Positions 1 through 8,524 are shown, counted from the stretch's first letter. The stretch: 64,000 nt of DNA from DSFO01 sp041640715 (GCA_041640715.1 JBEPZU010000003.1:1-64000); one strand, 5' to 3'. Translations and numbers: made by a program. The notes: generated from the letters alone by a model not told the origin.

Positions 1-388
1 AAGTTAGATCTTTATCTACCAAAGCCAAGATGTTCACGGTACCTGTTAAAGGTTGGTGATAAGAAGATCTTTCGCAGGGACATGCAGGATGCTTTAAACC
101 CATCGTAACTATTATGGTAGCCCAATCCTCTATGTCTATTTTCAGATAATCTTTAACAGAAGCTGCTGTAATGAATATTATGGATTCTCCTAAATCTAAA
201 CTCCTTCTAATCTCTTCATATTCTTGCATTAGATTGCAGCATTTCAAATCCTTTACTTCTATGAAAGCTATTGCATTAGAATATCTAGGCTGAAAAGGAA
301 GAGTAGATACGAATTCATACTTTTCATTTAACTTTATGACTAGCGCTCTTTTATCTTCTAATAATTTTATTTCATTCAATATGACCAA
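1..388 (-). CDS. cbiZ: Adenosylcobinamide amidohydrolase CbiZ (partial, cut by window edge)
   Basis: The reading frame runs off the left edge, so only about the first 128 codons are present. Recognisable CbiZ blocks are a strand-turn IFITAASV, then TIIVTMGL, then the family signature GTVNILALVD near the edge. CbiZ hydrolyses adenosylcobinamide to adenosylcobyric acid, so salvaged corrinoids can enter the cobalamin pathway. No ATG is available at the 5' end. TTG at 388 or TTG at 379 are the candidates, and both overlap the end of the upstream CobT-like gene, which implies one operon. The family call rests on motif recognition. The start is uncertain and the C-terminal half is not visible. Confidence 0.8.
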   Translation of the reverse strand, partial: MVILNEIKLLEDKRALVIKLNEKYEFVSTLPFQPRYSNAIAFIEVKDLKCCNLMQEYEEIRRSLDLGESIIFITAASVKDYLKIDIEDWATIIVTMGLKHPACPCERSSYHQPLTGTVNILALVDKDLT

Positions 389-1442
389 GTTCTAGCAACC
401 TCTTGTATTCTCTACCGATTTTTGATTTAAAATCCTCGATGTCAAACCCCTTAAGAGCTAGAAGGCCCATCAACCCTCCTGCTCCTACGCCTTCTTTAAC
501 ATATCCTTCTTCATAAGCTCTAAGACCTTTATGTTCAAAATCTCTGAAATCTATTTGTGCAGATATCAAATTCACTTCCTGGGCTATTTCGTTTACTAAT
601 CCGATCATATCAGCTTGTTTATCTTCGATTATCCATCTAGTAGTAGCTACGGTAACATCATCGAGCTTGTAACCTAGCTTTTTCAGTATAGCTAAAACAG
701 AGCACATTTGAGTACCGCCAGCTAGTATCACCTTAGATCTAGATTTCAACGAACCTACCACGAAACCAGCTATTGAGATATGCAGAGGATCTCCTATAGC
801 TTCGACAGCTTTGAGTACATCTTTCGCAGGTATATCCAGACCAGATCTAGCAAGCCCTTCTTCTACCAATCTAATTTTTAATTCATGTGGATTCGATGGA
901 CTAGCACTGCTTACCTTAAATCTAGCCTTGAAACCAAGTGCTTCCATAATAGATAAAGCTGTCGTAGTCCCTGCAGGCATACTTTCTCCTATTATAACTA
1001 GCATATCCTTAGCTAAGCTTTCACCCAGTAATTGAGATTCGTCGAAGAGCTTCTTAGCGTATCCTAAAGGCAAAGCTCTTCCAGAGTCGATCTTATTTCC
1101 TACTATCGAGCTTGGTAACCTAACATGAGGTATTAAAGGCTTAGCATATGATCCAGCATCGACTACTAGAACAGGTAAATTCAAAAGGTTCATGGCAACT
1201 CTAGTCAATAGAGCCGGAGTAGGCAATCCTTCAGGAGTAACTGGGATTACATTAAGCGTCAAAGGTTTGCCGTAGACTAAATATTCTACGTCTAAAGCAG
1301 GGGTATACAATGTAGCTTCAGGACTAGGACCTGCAATAGTAACACCTGGTATAGTTGAAGTCATTGTTGAAGCTATGAAGACGGTAAATAATGCTTTATC
1401 GTTTATTGCTGGTGCTGAACCTTTATGAATTTTAAACCACAT
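372..1442 (-). CDS. cobT: CobT-like nicotinate-nucleotide-dimethylbenzimidazole phosphoribosyltransferase, archaeal type
   Basis: This 356-residue protein matches the archaeal CobT-like family (UPF0284/TIGR00303). The family is expected to transfer phosphoribose from nicotinate mononucleotide to the lower-ligand base when the cobalamin nucleotide loop is built. Visible signatures are GESMPAGTTTALSIMEALG near the middle, a glycine-rich ILAGGTQM loop, and a C-terminal KEGVGAGG that fits the catalytic glutamate loop of CobT. Its last codons overlap the start of cbiZ, so the two probably form one cobinamide-salvage transcript. Archaeal members are less well characterised than bacterial CobT, so the exact base and donor are inferred. 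Confidence 0.85.
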   Translation of the reverse strand: MWFKIHKGSAPAINDKALFTVFIASTMTSTIPGVTIAGPSPEATLYTPALDVEYLVYGKPLTLNVIPVTPEGLPTPALLTRVAMNLLNLPVLVVDAGSYAKPLIPHVRLPSSIVGNKIDSGRALPLGYAKKLFDESQLLGESLAKDMLVIIGESMPAGTTTALSIMEALGFKARFKVSSASPSNPHELKIRLVEEGLARSGLDIPAKDVLKAVEAIGDPLHISIAGFVVGSLKSRSKVILAGGTQMCSVLAILKKLGYKLDDVTVATTRWIIEDKQADMIGLVNEIAQEVNLISAQIDFRDFEHKGLRAYEEGYVKEGVGAGGLMGLLALKGFDIEDFKSKIGREYKRLLELGHIE

Positions 1443-1797
1443 GTTACATAGTTATCCTTTTAAGCAGTTTTAAAATTTGCTTGACAGTATTTTATTTCGT
1501 ATTCTCATTTACCTTATTATACCTATGTCAACAATTCCTTTAAGATATTTGCCAACACTATATCGAGCCTTTGTATAATCTTGATTCTGTGCTCTTTTAA
1601 TGTCATTTCAAGAAATTTCTTTTGTGGTTATTAAGCACTTCAATATATCTAGCTTTGTCCACTTCTTGTTCAAGGGAGTTTGAATTTAAGATAACGTTAA
1701 ATTTGTTGCTTTATCGAGTATTGAATTCAGCAATCTGACTCCTCTTACAAACCGAAGTAGGTTAGCCGTCTACAATTCTATTAAAAAGTTTCAGCTT
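1443..1797. other. Gene-free stretch between cobT and the mscS-like gene
   Basis: No intact reading frame is supported. On the minus strand at about 1509-1675 there is a broken open stretch that reads like a winged-helix domain and is listed separately. The rest is AT-rich and I see nothing in it. Confidence 0.5.
1509..1675 (-). pseudogene. Possible remnant of a winged-helix regulator
   Basis: Read on the minus strand, one frame gives LNKKWTKLDILKCLITTKEI, a stop, then DIKRAQNQDYTKAR and SVGKYLKGIVDIGII before a second stop. The order of a short helix, a DIKRA-type helix, a recognition-helix-like SVGKYLKG and an IVDIGII strand resembles winged-helix repressors. There is no start codon and there is an internal stop, so at best this is a decayed copy. 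A chance resemblance is possible. Confidence 0.3.
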
Positions 1798-2655
1798 CTA
1801 TTCAAGAATTTCTATTGAGATGCTTTTTTCTGGAAAGCGTTGAAATATGTCTTTTATTACTTTATCAATATCGCTTTTTCTTAACGGTGTTTGAGACGGT
1901 ATTAATTTTACGATGCATGTTAAAAAATCTTTATCGATATTTTTTAATGTTATTGATCGTTCATCTATTTTAAATATCGAACTTGTTAGTGAACGACTAA
2001 GCAATTGTCTTATTACGTGATAAATATCATATGAATTAAGTGGCATATTATCTGTAACATCTTTTATAAATTTAAATATTTCATTATTTTTTAAAACTTC
2101 TTTCAAAGAAACAGTTATTTTTAGTTGTATATTAGGTATATATTCTTTTATTAATGAATATAACAATGCAGTATTAGCTATACGGATTTTGTTCCCATAA
2201 ATATCTTCTATTATTGATGAAGAAGGAAGTATTTCGATTATTTTACCTCTTATTACATTATTGGAATTAGGAGGATAGATTTCTAACCATGTTTTTAGTG
2301 TTTTTCGTTCAACTTGCAATGTAATAAATGCTATAAATTCTTTAATTTCATAATAGAATAGCGTGAAGAATAAAACGCCTATAACTAAGATAATAATGTA
2401 GTGGATAAATTCAGCTGTTATTATTTGAATTATTATTATTGTTGCAAATATAATAATTATCGTATCTAAGATTCTTGTAATTAGTGTTTTGAAAGCCCCT
2501 GTTATAATACCGCGATTTTGAAGGACTCCCAAAAATCTGCTGAAAAGAAGTCTTATAATCGTTGCTAGTATTATTATAATTACAATAAGCCAAACGGTTT
2601 CTATTCCTATCTCTGATAAAGAAATCGCAATAGTAAGTTGCGGTTTATAACTCAT
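1798..2655 (-). CDS. MscS-like small-conductance mechanosensitive channel
   Basis: A 285-residue membrane protein with about three hydrophobic segments in the first 115 residues. A beta-rich domain follows, carrying IRGKIIEILPSSSIIED and GNKIRIANTALLYS, the usual pattern of the MscS pore-adjacent beta domain (G.V..I.......DG....IPN). The last 110 residues form an alpha/beta cytoplasmic part. Such channels release solutes on hypo-osmotic shock. The sequence is very Ile-rich and diverged, so family membership is clearer than conductance class. It lies downstream of trkA and trkH on the same strand, which fits a role in osmotic homeostasis. A TTTTAAAAAATT tract about 25 nt before the ATG suggests its own promoter. 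Confidence 0.7.
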   Translation of the reverse strand: MSYKPQLTIAISLSEIGIETVWLIVIIIILATIIRLLFSRFLGVLQNRGIITGAFKTLITRILDTIIIIFATIIIIQIITAEFIHYIIILVIGVLFFTLFYYEIKEFIAFITLQVERKTLKTWLEIYPPNSNNVIRGKIIEILPSSSIIEDIYGNKIRIANTALLYSLIKEYIPNIQLKITVSLKEVLKNNEIFKFIKDVTDNMPLNSYDIYHVIRQLLSRSLTSSIFKIDERSITLKNIDKDFLTCIVKLIPSQTPLRKSDIDKVIKDIFQRFPEKSISIEILE

Positions 2656-2884
2656 GAATGCTTTTCTTTAAAAAATTTTTTAAAATGATTCAACGATTTT
2701 CGAATAATTTGTTTAAATCGATCATTCGTAACGAACGAGGTAAAACTATCTTTAAAAGAAGATTTGATCATCAAGCAATCTCTAATCATTAAGAATGAAG
2801 ACTTAAACAAGCTTATAAATGTTAGCATGAAACTACTATGTTAATGTAATCTTTATGGGTTTAGCTATAACCGCTTTACTTACT

Positions 2885-3538
2885 TTAACCTTTTAATAGC
2901 TCTGTCAATTCACCAGCACTAGTTTGTTCTGAGAGAATTAAGAGTTGCCATCCGCTACTTAATACCTCATCAGGTGACGGTGTTCTTAATTGATATCCGT
3001 CAAATATCAACAAAATTTTCACATCATTGGGTAATTCTAGTTCGTCAATCCTTCTACCTACTGCTTTATCGATAGATAATAATGTGATCCAGTACAGTGT
3101 TTTATTATCAAACGAGGTCACAGGGACTGCTTGCTTTACTGTACTAAGAAAATGCATTATCATATTGCTAATTATTGAAGGAATTATAAAGGGAATTCCT
3201 AGATCGAGTTTCTTTACCAAATCAGCGACATCAGCGTCCTTAACTCTTATTACTCTAAAAGGAACATTGTATGACTTAGCTATTAGCGAAACGAATAAAT
3301 TTACCTCCTCTTTATCCGTCAATGCGAGAAGGACATCCACTGTTGTCATATCTATATCCTTTGAGTAAATCGATGGATCTGTTGCGTCTTTATTTATGAT
3401 CAATACATCATATTTTTCGCTTATTTCTGAACATCTTTGTTGATCTTTATCAACGATCAGTATTTCATGTAACCTTAAGTCTAAATTATTCAATAATTGT
3501 TGGGTAATACCACCACCGCCGATTATCAAAATTTTCAA
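2885..3538 (-). CDS. trkA: TrkA-type potassium uptake regulatory protein (RCK domain)
   Basis: A 217-residue cytoplasmic protein. The N-terminal Rossmann domain (about 1-125) has the nucleotide loop IIGGGGITQQLL and the acidic IVDKD at the end of the second strand, as in TrkA-N/RCK-N. The C-terminal 80 residues fit RCK-C. It should form a gating ring on TrkH and sense NAD(H) or ATP/ADP. The start is TTG at 3538, supported by a GGTGA Shine-Dalgarno core about 7 nt upstream (AGGTGAACTTGG before TTG); no ATG lies at the right place. The trkH gene lies 140 bp upstream on the same strand. Confidence 0.88.
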   Translation of the reverse strand: MKILIIGGGGITQQLLNNLDLRLHEILIVDKDQQRCSEISEKYDVLIINKDATDPSIYSKDIDMTTVDVLLALTDKEEVNLFVSLIAKSYNVPFRVIRVKDADVADLVKKLDLGIPFIIPSIISNMIMHFLSTVKQAVPVTSFDNKTLYWITLLSIDKAVGRRIDELELPNDVKILLIFDGYQLRTPSPDEVLSSGWQLLILSEQTSAGELTELLKG

Positions 3539-3678
3539 CCAAGTTCACCTCTAGAAACCATGTTTACATCAAACTAATTTAGCGGTAATATTTAAACATA
3601 TATTTAAACGTATATATTCTTACATCTTTCCTAGAATCTTCATAATAGTTTTGTTAAGATTGTGAGTAATAAAACGTT

Positions 3679-5148
3679 TTACCTTCTTTTTACTATCCTT
3701 TTCCTAAACAATACTGATAGAATTAAGAAGATTTGTAAGTATTCCAATCTGCCTAGCAACATAAGAACAATCGCTAAAATTTTTATTCCCATTGGGCTTG
3801 TTATGGAAACAATACCAGTACTTAATCCTATAATGCTTGAGACAGAAGTCGCTTCAAATAATGAATCTATGAAACTATAACCATGCATTGATATTATCAT
3901 CGCACCGATAGTAATAGTGAATATATGTAAAATGATGAGAAGAAATGCTTGAGAAACTTCAGCATCGCTTATTGTTATACCTCCGATTCTGATTGGTTTA
4001 ATCACCGATGGAGGTAATACTATGGACTGTGCATATTGCTTTATTTTCTTTAAGATCAATAATATACGGAAAATTTTAATGCCACCAGCTGTTGAAAAGG
4101 ACATACCGCCTATAAACATCATTATAATCAAGAGAACTTTTGTAGTATCTTTAAATTCTGAAATTGAACCTAGATGATATCCTGTTGTTGACAATGCTGA
4201 TATGGCATTAAATATTGGAGGTAATAAAGCATTATTGTTTTCTATGAAAAAAGATGATAATGAGATTAATAATAAAAAAAATAATAATAATGTTATATAG
4301 AGAAATAATTCCTCTGATCTTAATATTTTTTTAAATTTTCCTGTAATCAATTCATTTAAATTTGCAAAGTTCATTCCTCCAATTATCATGAATGCGATCG
4401 CTGGAATGTATGCCAATGGCGCGTATAGAAGTACTGATGAAAAACCTTGATTGTATGTTGACATTCCTCCTGTGCTTATCGTTGTAAGAGCATGATTAAC
4501 AGCTTCAAAGACGGTCATCCCTGCTGCAATATAGAATATAGCCGCTAGAAAAGTAAGAGAACCATAGATTGTTAGTATACGGATTGCAGTTTTATAAAAC
4601 GTTGTCTCGAATTTTAGGATTCTCTCTAAAGTAGGTGATGCTTTAGTAACTTCTAAGCTATATAATTCTCTTGCAATAGTATAGAAGCGCGGAAATATTA
4701 AAATCGCGAATATAACGAAGCCGACACCTCCTAACCATTCCATGATAGACCTCCATAAAAGGATAGAATGTTTCATTTTGCTTAATTCAAACACGGTAAA
4801 ACCAGCTGTAGTAAACCCGCTTATGGATTCAAAGAAAGCATCTATGAATGCGCAATCAGTTTCTATCAGCAAGTTTATTGTGCTTATAAACGGTAGTATT
4901 ATCCATAGTGTTGATGCAATTATTGCAACCTCAAAAAGTGTAGGTGGAGGAAGTTTTAATCTATAGAGGAAATATCCAATTGAAATCAAAATAGCTCCAG
5001 AAATAAGGAACGAGAAGCTTATAGGTTCGTTATATATAAAATCGACGATCGGAACTACCAACATGGAAACACCAACAAGTGCGCCAATGCTAAAAATTGC
5101 TCTAAATATTACGAGTAATCTTGTGGTAAATGCAGAGGTTTTTATCAT
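3679..5148 (-). CDS. trkH: TrkH family potassium transporter, membrane subunit
   Basis: A 489-residue integral membrane protein with at least ten hydrophobic segments. It has the repeated selectivity-filter-like loops of the TrkH/KtrB family: FESISGFTTAGFTVF, NHALTTISTGGMSTY, FNAISALSTTGYHLGS and FEATSVSSIIGLSTG, one per pseudo-repeat, each with the key glycine. It imports potassium, probably gated by the neighbouring TrkA. The ATG at 5148 is followed by an arginine-containing N-terminus and then the first helix. Length and topology are normal for the family. Confidence 0.93.
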   Translation of the reverse strand: MIKTSAFTTRLLVIFRAIFSIGALVGVSMLVVPIVDFIYNEPISFSFLISGAILISIGYFLYRLKLPPPTLFEVAIIASTLWIILPFISTINLLIETDCAFIDAFFESISGFTTAGFTVFELSKMKHSILLWRSIMEWLGGVGFVIFAILIFPRFYTIARELYSLEVTKASPTLERILKFETTFYKTAIRILTIYGSLTFLAAIFYIAAGMTVFEAVNHALTTISTGGMSTYNQGFSSVLLYAPLAYIPAIAFMIIGGMNFANLNELITGKFKKILRSEELFLYITLLLFFLLLISLSSFFIENNNALLPPIFNAISALSTTGYHLGSISEFKDTTKVLLIIMMFIGGMSFSTAGGIKIFRILLILKKIKQYAQSIVLPPSVIKPIRIGGITISDAEVSQAFLLIILHIFTITIGAMIISMHGYSFIDSLFEATSVSSIIGLSTGIVSITSPMGIKILAIVLMLLGRLEYLQIFLILSVLFRKRIVKRR

Positions 5149-5557
5149 TATCTTTATTTGTTCAATTAAGATTCTAATTAATTTGTGCTTAAATCTTCTC
5201 TAAGATTTGTATAAAGAATATTTGATGTAAACATTAAGGAGGATATTGAAGATGCTCGATTATTAAAACCCATTTTGAGCGAGGAGATAATAAACACCGC
5301 TTTTGCATCTATATGATTCTTTATTTCGCAATATTTTTCCTACAAATGATCCACTTTTTTGTTTCCAAAAATCCATACCGTAAAACTTACGGAATCCTGA
5401 GATTGCTAGATCTTTCTCTCATAGAACGATCTAATGTTGTATAAATTAGAAAACATTGTTCAATACTTTTTAACGTGATTTAAAAAAATTAAGAGAATGT
5501 AGTATCATTATCGGTTTATGAAAAATTTATAAACCCAGAAATTTTCATACAGTTAGT
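5149..5557. other. Gene-free stretch between trkH and the vapB-like gene
   Basis: No supported gene. At about 5220-5320 on the plus strand a 33-codon open stretch without a start codon reads FDVNIKEDIEDARLL and continues to a stop. It has protein-like composition but no family I recognise. The right end carries the promoter of the antitoxin-like gene, with a TTTATAAA-type box about 27 nt before its ATG. Confidence 0.4.
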
Positions 5558-5743
5558 ATGGAAATAATTTGCTTCAAGATCCCCTCCAACTTAAAAGAAA
5601 AGATGAAGGAAATAAATATAGACTGGGAGAATGAAATAAAGCAATTTGTTAGAGAGAAAATTAGAGAATACGAAATAAAGAAAGCCAGGGAAGAATTGCA
5701 AATGTTATATGAAGAATTTATGAAAACAAATCAAAAATTATAG
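5558..5743 (+). CDS. VapB-like antitoxin, no toxin partner found
   Basis: A 61-residue protein. It starts IICFKIPSNLKEKMKE, then has a tryptophan-containing IDWENEIKQFVREKI and a charged C-terminal helix (YEIKKAREELQMLYEEF). This resembles the short ribbon-helix-helix VapB antitoxins common in thermophilic archaea: the N-terminal strand would bind DNA and the helical tail would cover a PIN-domain toxin. The next 300 bp contain no PIN-domain frame on either strand. The gene may therefore be an orphan left after toxin loss, or it may act in trans. The ATG is preceded by a TATA-like box at about -27, consistent with a leaderless mRNA. Confidence 0.6.
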   Translation: MEIICFKIPSNLKEKMKEINIDWENEIKQFVREKIREYEIKKAREELQMLYEEFMKTNQKL

Positions 5744-6047
5744 TTTTTGTAAACGATAATTTTTTATTCTTTAAACTTTTGATTATTTTTTTCCTAAATC
5801 TTCTTGTTAGTAATTTTTGTTAAAAATTTAACGAAGCCTTTAAGAAGTTTTAATAAACCCTTTTTAAAGCAAATCAGATTGTTCTACCAAACTAAAGATA
5901 AGCGAAGCGCATAACTTGTGTCTTCAAGTTAAACAAAGTTTCCTACTTAGCAGCTTTCGTTCTAATTATTCCAATGATTGCGTTATTTGTATTAGAGGTC
6001 GGTTTTCTGATCGAAGATTTTTAATTGTAAAGTTTAAGTAAAGAATA
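5744..6047. other. Gene-free stretch after the antitoxin-like gene
   Basis: I see no intact toxin gene here. A 37-codon open stretch at about 5905-6020 on the plus strand encodes one hydrophobic segment but lacks a start codon in a suitable place. The TTTTTAA box at 6018-6024 lies about 27 nt before the HIT gene's ATG and is its likely promoter. Confidence 0.4.
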
Positions 6048-6473
6048 ATGCCGGAATGTATATTTTGCGAGATAATCGAAGGAAAAGAACCTGCTTATAT
6101 AGTTTATAGCGATGAAAAAGTGGTATCCTTTTTGGATAAGTTCCCTATAGCACCTGGTCACGTCTTAGTGGTGCCTAGATTACATTACGAAAATTTCTTA
6201 GAACTTACGGACGAGGTTATTAACAACCTTTGTTTAGTTTTAAAGAAAATCGCGATAGCGGTGAAGAAATCTTTAAAGACTGACGGCATGAGAATTTTAA
6301 CCAATATAGGTGCCAGTGCTGGTCAAGTCATATTTCATTCACATTTCCATATCGTGCCTACTGGTTTTTACGAGGATAACATTATAAAGAATTTCGTACC
6401 TCGACGTGTACAGTCAAAGGAGTATTATGAGAGCATTCAAAGAGCTATAATAGAGGGGCTAAAGAACTTATAG
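6048..6473 (+). CDS. HIT family nucleotide hydrolase/transferase
   Basis: A 141-residue HIT protein. The histidine triad is HSHFHIV (His97, His99, His101), which forms the phosphate-binding active site. The N-terminal CIFC (Cys4, Cys7) is the zinc pair typical of the Hint branch. The segment APGHVLVVPRLHYENF matches the conserved nucleotide-binding strand. Members cleave phosphoramidates such as AMP-lysine, or dinucleoside polyphosphates; the actual substrate cannot be told from sequence. The start is well placed for a leaderless transcript, with a TTTTTAA box 27 nt upstream and no ribosome-binding site. It appears monocistronic. Confidence 0.93.
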   Translation: MPECIFCEIIEGKEPAYIVYSDEKVVSFLDKFPIAPGHVLVVPRLHYENFLELTDEVINNLCLVLKKIAIAVKKSLKTDGMRILTNIGASAGQVIFHSHFHIVPTGFYEDNIIKNFVPRRVQSKEYYESIQRAIIEGLKNL

Positions 6474-6653
6474 AGCAAGTAGTTTATTCTACGCGCGATT
6501 GTTTTGTGCTTAAAACATTCTTCAGAAGAATAATACATGATATCTAGCATCAAAATAGGTTATCAATCAACGCTGTAAATATATCGCGAATTAAATAACC
6601 ACATGAAAAGATTATAGGTTAAGTTTATTTAGAACAGTTTTCTTTTGTTCTCA

Positions 6654-7400
6654 ATGTATTATAGAATTGTTTCAAAGATATATGATGAGGATTCGCTCAA
6701 ATATGATAAGATTGTATTGAAAAACTATAGCTATAAACTCTCCTATCTTCTTTCACTTAGTTATTTGCTCAATAATTTCAAAGAAGGACAAAATGTCTTA
6801 GATATAGGATGCGGCACAGGGCTACAAGCGATACCTTTAGCCCTTCACGGTTGTAACGTAGTAGCAGTCGATGTTTCTAAAGGGATGTTAGAAATACTCA
6901 GACGCAAGATCGAGAAGTTCTCGATCAAAAACATAAAAATCTACAATATGGCTGCATCTAAAGTATCTGAGTTAAAGAAGACGTTTGGAAAAGAATATTT
7001 CGACGGAGCCTACTCATATTATGGCCCTATAAACACTGAACCAAATATAATTAGATTAAGAGATGGAGTCTTTGACCTATTAAAGAAAGGAGGACTTTTC
7101 ATCGTTATGCCAATCAATAGATGGTGTCTTTACGATATCGTAACGGGAAAACCTAGAAGAGCTTACGGTATATTTAGGGATTTCAAATTCAGATATTACA
7201 CGCCTCTAGAAATTAAAAAGCTTTTCTCTTACTTTAAAGTAGAAGAGATTTATAGTTTATCCATACTTACGCCTCACGTCAATTCCAAGATAAAGGATCC
7301 TAGGATAATAAATTTTTTGTTTTCAATTGATAAACACATTTATAAAACGTTTCCTTTTAAGTACTTAGGAACTGATTTTTTAATAAAATTTAGGAAATGA
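6654..7400 (+). CDS. Class I SAM-dependent methyltransferase
   Basis: A 248-residue protein with the Rossmann SAM-binding core. Motif I is VLDIGCGTG (about residues 48-56), motif II is the acidic VVAVDVS, and KKGGLFIVMP is the later strand. The acceptor is unknown. The ATG at 6654 is preferred over a TTG nine bases earlier because an AT-rich TTTATTTA box sits about 26 nt upstream of it. The stop overlaps the next gene as ATGA, so the two are translationally coupled. A role on small molecules or surface lipids is only a guess. Confidence 0.82.
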   Translation: MYYRIVSKIYDEDSLKYDKIVLKNYSYKLSYLLSLSYLLNNFKEGQNVLDIGCGTGLQAIPLALHGCNVVAVDVSKGMLEILRRKIEKFSIKNIKIYNMAASKVSELKKTFGKEYFDGAYSYYGPINTEPNIIRLRDGVFDLLKKGGLFIVMPINRWCLYDIVTGKPRRAYGIFRDFKFRYYTPLEIKKLFSYFKVEEIYSLSILTPHVNSKIKDPRIINFLFSIDKHIYKTFPFKYLGTDFLIKFRK

Positions 7401-7819
7401 TGTTTTTTCATATTGTTTTTGAAATAATTAGATTTAAAGTTACATTTGCTATAGAACAAGTTTATTTTTATAGAAAAGATAATATAACATATTGTTTTGT
7501 TAGAATAAATTACCCCAGAAATATTGAAGAACATTATTTAAAAATTAAGAATAGATATGCATATGGAAAAGTTAAAATTAAAAATTCATTAAGCTACTAT
7601 GAGGGTTTTGTTCCATATTATATTGATAAATCAATTAATGAAATATACATATATAATCAAAAATTTAAAAGATTATTTGGAAATGTTTTTTATATTATAT
7701 CGAAATCTATTAGAGGATTTTTCATTTTCGATAATCAAAACAAAGAAATTTTCTGTGCTAGATTGTTCAATTACGGAAAAGGTGTAAATTTCAAAATAAT
7801 CTCTCGAATAAGTATTTGA
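7397..7819 (+). CDS. Unknown protein coupled to the methyltransferase
   Basis: A 140-residue frame that starts inside the stop codon of the methyltransferase (ATGATG). It is rich in Ile, Phe, Tyr, Lys and Asn and has no cysteine pair, nucleotide loop or signal peptide that I can see. Base composition is visibly more AT-rich than the neighbours. This could reflect relaxed selection, recent gain or a lineage-specific gene. Coupling to the methyltransferase suggests joint function, but I recognise no family. Confidence 0.5.
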   Translation: MMFFHIVFEIIRFKVTFAIEQVYFYRKDNITYCFVRINYPRNIEEHYLKIKNRYAYGKVKIKNSLSYYEGFVPYYIDKSINEIYIYNQKFKRLFGNVFYIISKSIRGFFIFDNQNKEIFCARLFNYGKGVNFKIISRISI

Positions 7820-7868
7820 ATGCTATTTCAACTTGATAGCATTAGCATTTGAAATCTCTTGAGGAAAA

Positions 7869-7877
7869 TTTTTTAAG
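7869..7877 (+). promoter_or_regulatory. TATA-like box of the eL33 gene
   Basis: TTTTTTAAG lies about 27 nt before the ATG at 7901, preceded by purines (GGAAAA) that fit a BRE. No Shine-Dalgarno sequence lies before the start. The spacing predicts transcription starting at or next to the initiator codon. Confidence 0.5.
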
Positions 7878-7900
7878 TAGAAATTCATCTCAATTTTTTC

Positions 7901-8152
7901 ATGGAATTAATAATCACGAATTATAGATTAGGAGGCAAGAGATCCTATCCTTCCCAAATCATCCTTCAACCAAAGGATACGAGCGTAAAGTTAGAAGAAC
8001 TTATAGGTAAAAAGGTTGAATACAAAGATAAATACGGTAACGTTTACAAAGGGGTAATAATCAAAAAGCATGGAATGAAGGGTTTACTGGCCAGATTTGA
8101 ACCACATCTTCCAGGTTACGCTTTAGGTGATAGAGCGTTCCTAAAAGGCTAG
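7901..8152 (+). CDS. rpl35ae: Large-subunit ribosomal protein eL33 (L35Ae)
   Basis: An 83-residue protein with the L35Ae fold pattern: NYRLGGKRSYPSQIILQP at the start, then GKKVEYKDKYGNVYKGVI, and the conserved C-terminal HGMKGLLARFEPHLPG followed by GDRAFL. It is a 50S component shared with eukaryotes and found in a subset of archaea, so it is a good archaeal marker. It is a single-gene unit with its own leaderless-type promoter. Confidence 0.95.
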   Translation: MELIITNYRLGGKRSYPSQIILQPKDTSVKLEELIGKKVEYKDKYGNVYKGVIIKKHGMKGLLARFEPHLPGYALGDRAFLKG

Positions 8153-8164
8153 CCTTTTGAACTT

Positions 8165-8419
8165 TTAAAATCTTTCTCGATCAACTCTCTGTTTTCCCAA
8201 GATCCATTTCTCGCCCCATTTCCTCAATTCCATGACCAATTCTCTTCCTTTCTCCGTTAACGAATATTTTTTCCTGCGATTTTTAGTCTCGAGGTAAATT
8301 AAGCCTTCCCCAATCAACCCTTTCAAAGCTCTGGAAAGTGTTCTACTTATTCCTTGGAGAGACCATAATAACTTGTTGTAAGTTTTAGAACCTGAAAGTA
8401 GCCTATCTATGATTACCAA
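8165..8419 (-). CDS. HxlR/MarR-like winged-helix regulator, short at the N-terminus
   Basis: An 84-residue winged-helix protein: VIIDRLLSGSKTYNKLLWSL is helix 1-2, GISRTLSRALKGLIGEGLI is the recognition helix region, and KKYSLTEKGRELV is the wing and next helix. It resembles HxlR regulators. The only start is TTG at 8419. Directly upstream, in the same frame, the codons continue the expected helix (RPWRL), but a TGA at 8432-8434 cuts it off from a further open stretch. So either the gene is a shortened regulator or its N-terminus has been lost. It points away from the padR gene. Confidence 0.55.
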   Translation of the reverse strand: MVIIDRLLSGSKTYNKLLWSLQGISRTLSRALKGLIGEGLIYLETKNRRKKYSLTEKGRELVMELRKWGEKWILGKQRVDRERF

Positions 8420-8524
8420 TCTCCAAGGTCTTCAAGCTTCTGTTATGATGCATTTCTTACTTTTCAGTTTTTATTACACTTTTTTCTAAAAAGAGTTATA
8501 TGTTTCACATTTTAGTATAAAAAA

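Noticed and set aside
811..1035. Plus-strand frame inside the CobT-like gene
   Set aside because: Shadow of the strong minus-strand coding frame, with no promoter and no protein-like motif.
5149..5557. Possible tRNA or small RNA in the gap before the antitoxin-like gene
   Set aside because: No cloverleaf and no GC-rich block, which would stand out in such an AT-rich genome.
8432..8434. TGA in the HxlR-like frame as selenocysteine codon
   Set aside because: Sec in archaea is limited to certain methanogens and related lineages and needs a SECIS element; a nonsense mutation or truncated gene is simpler.
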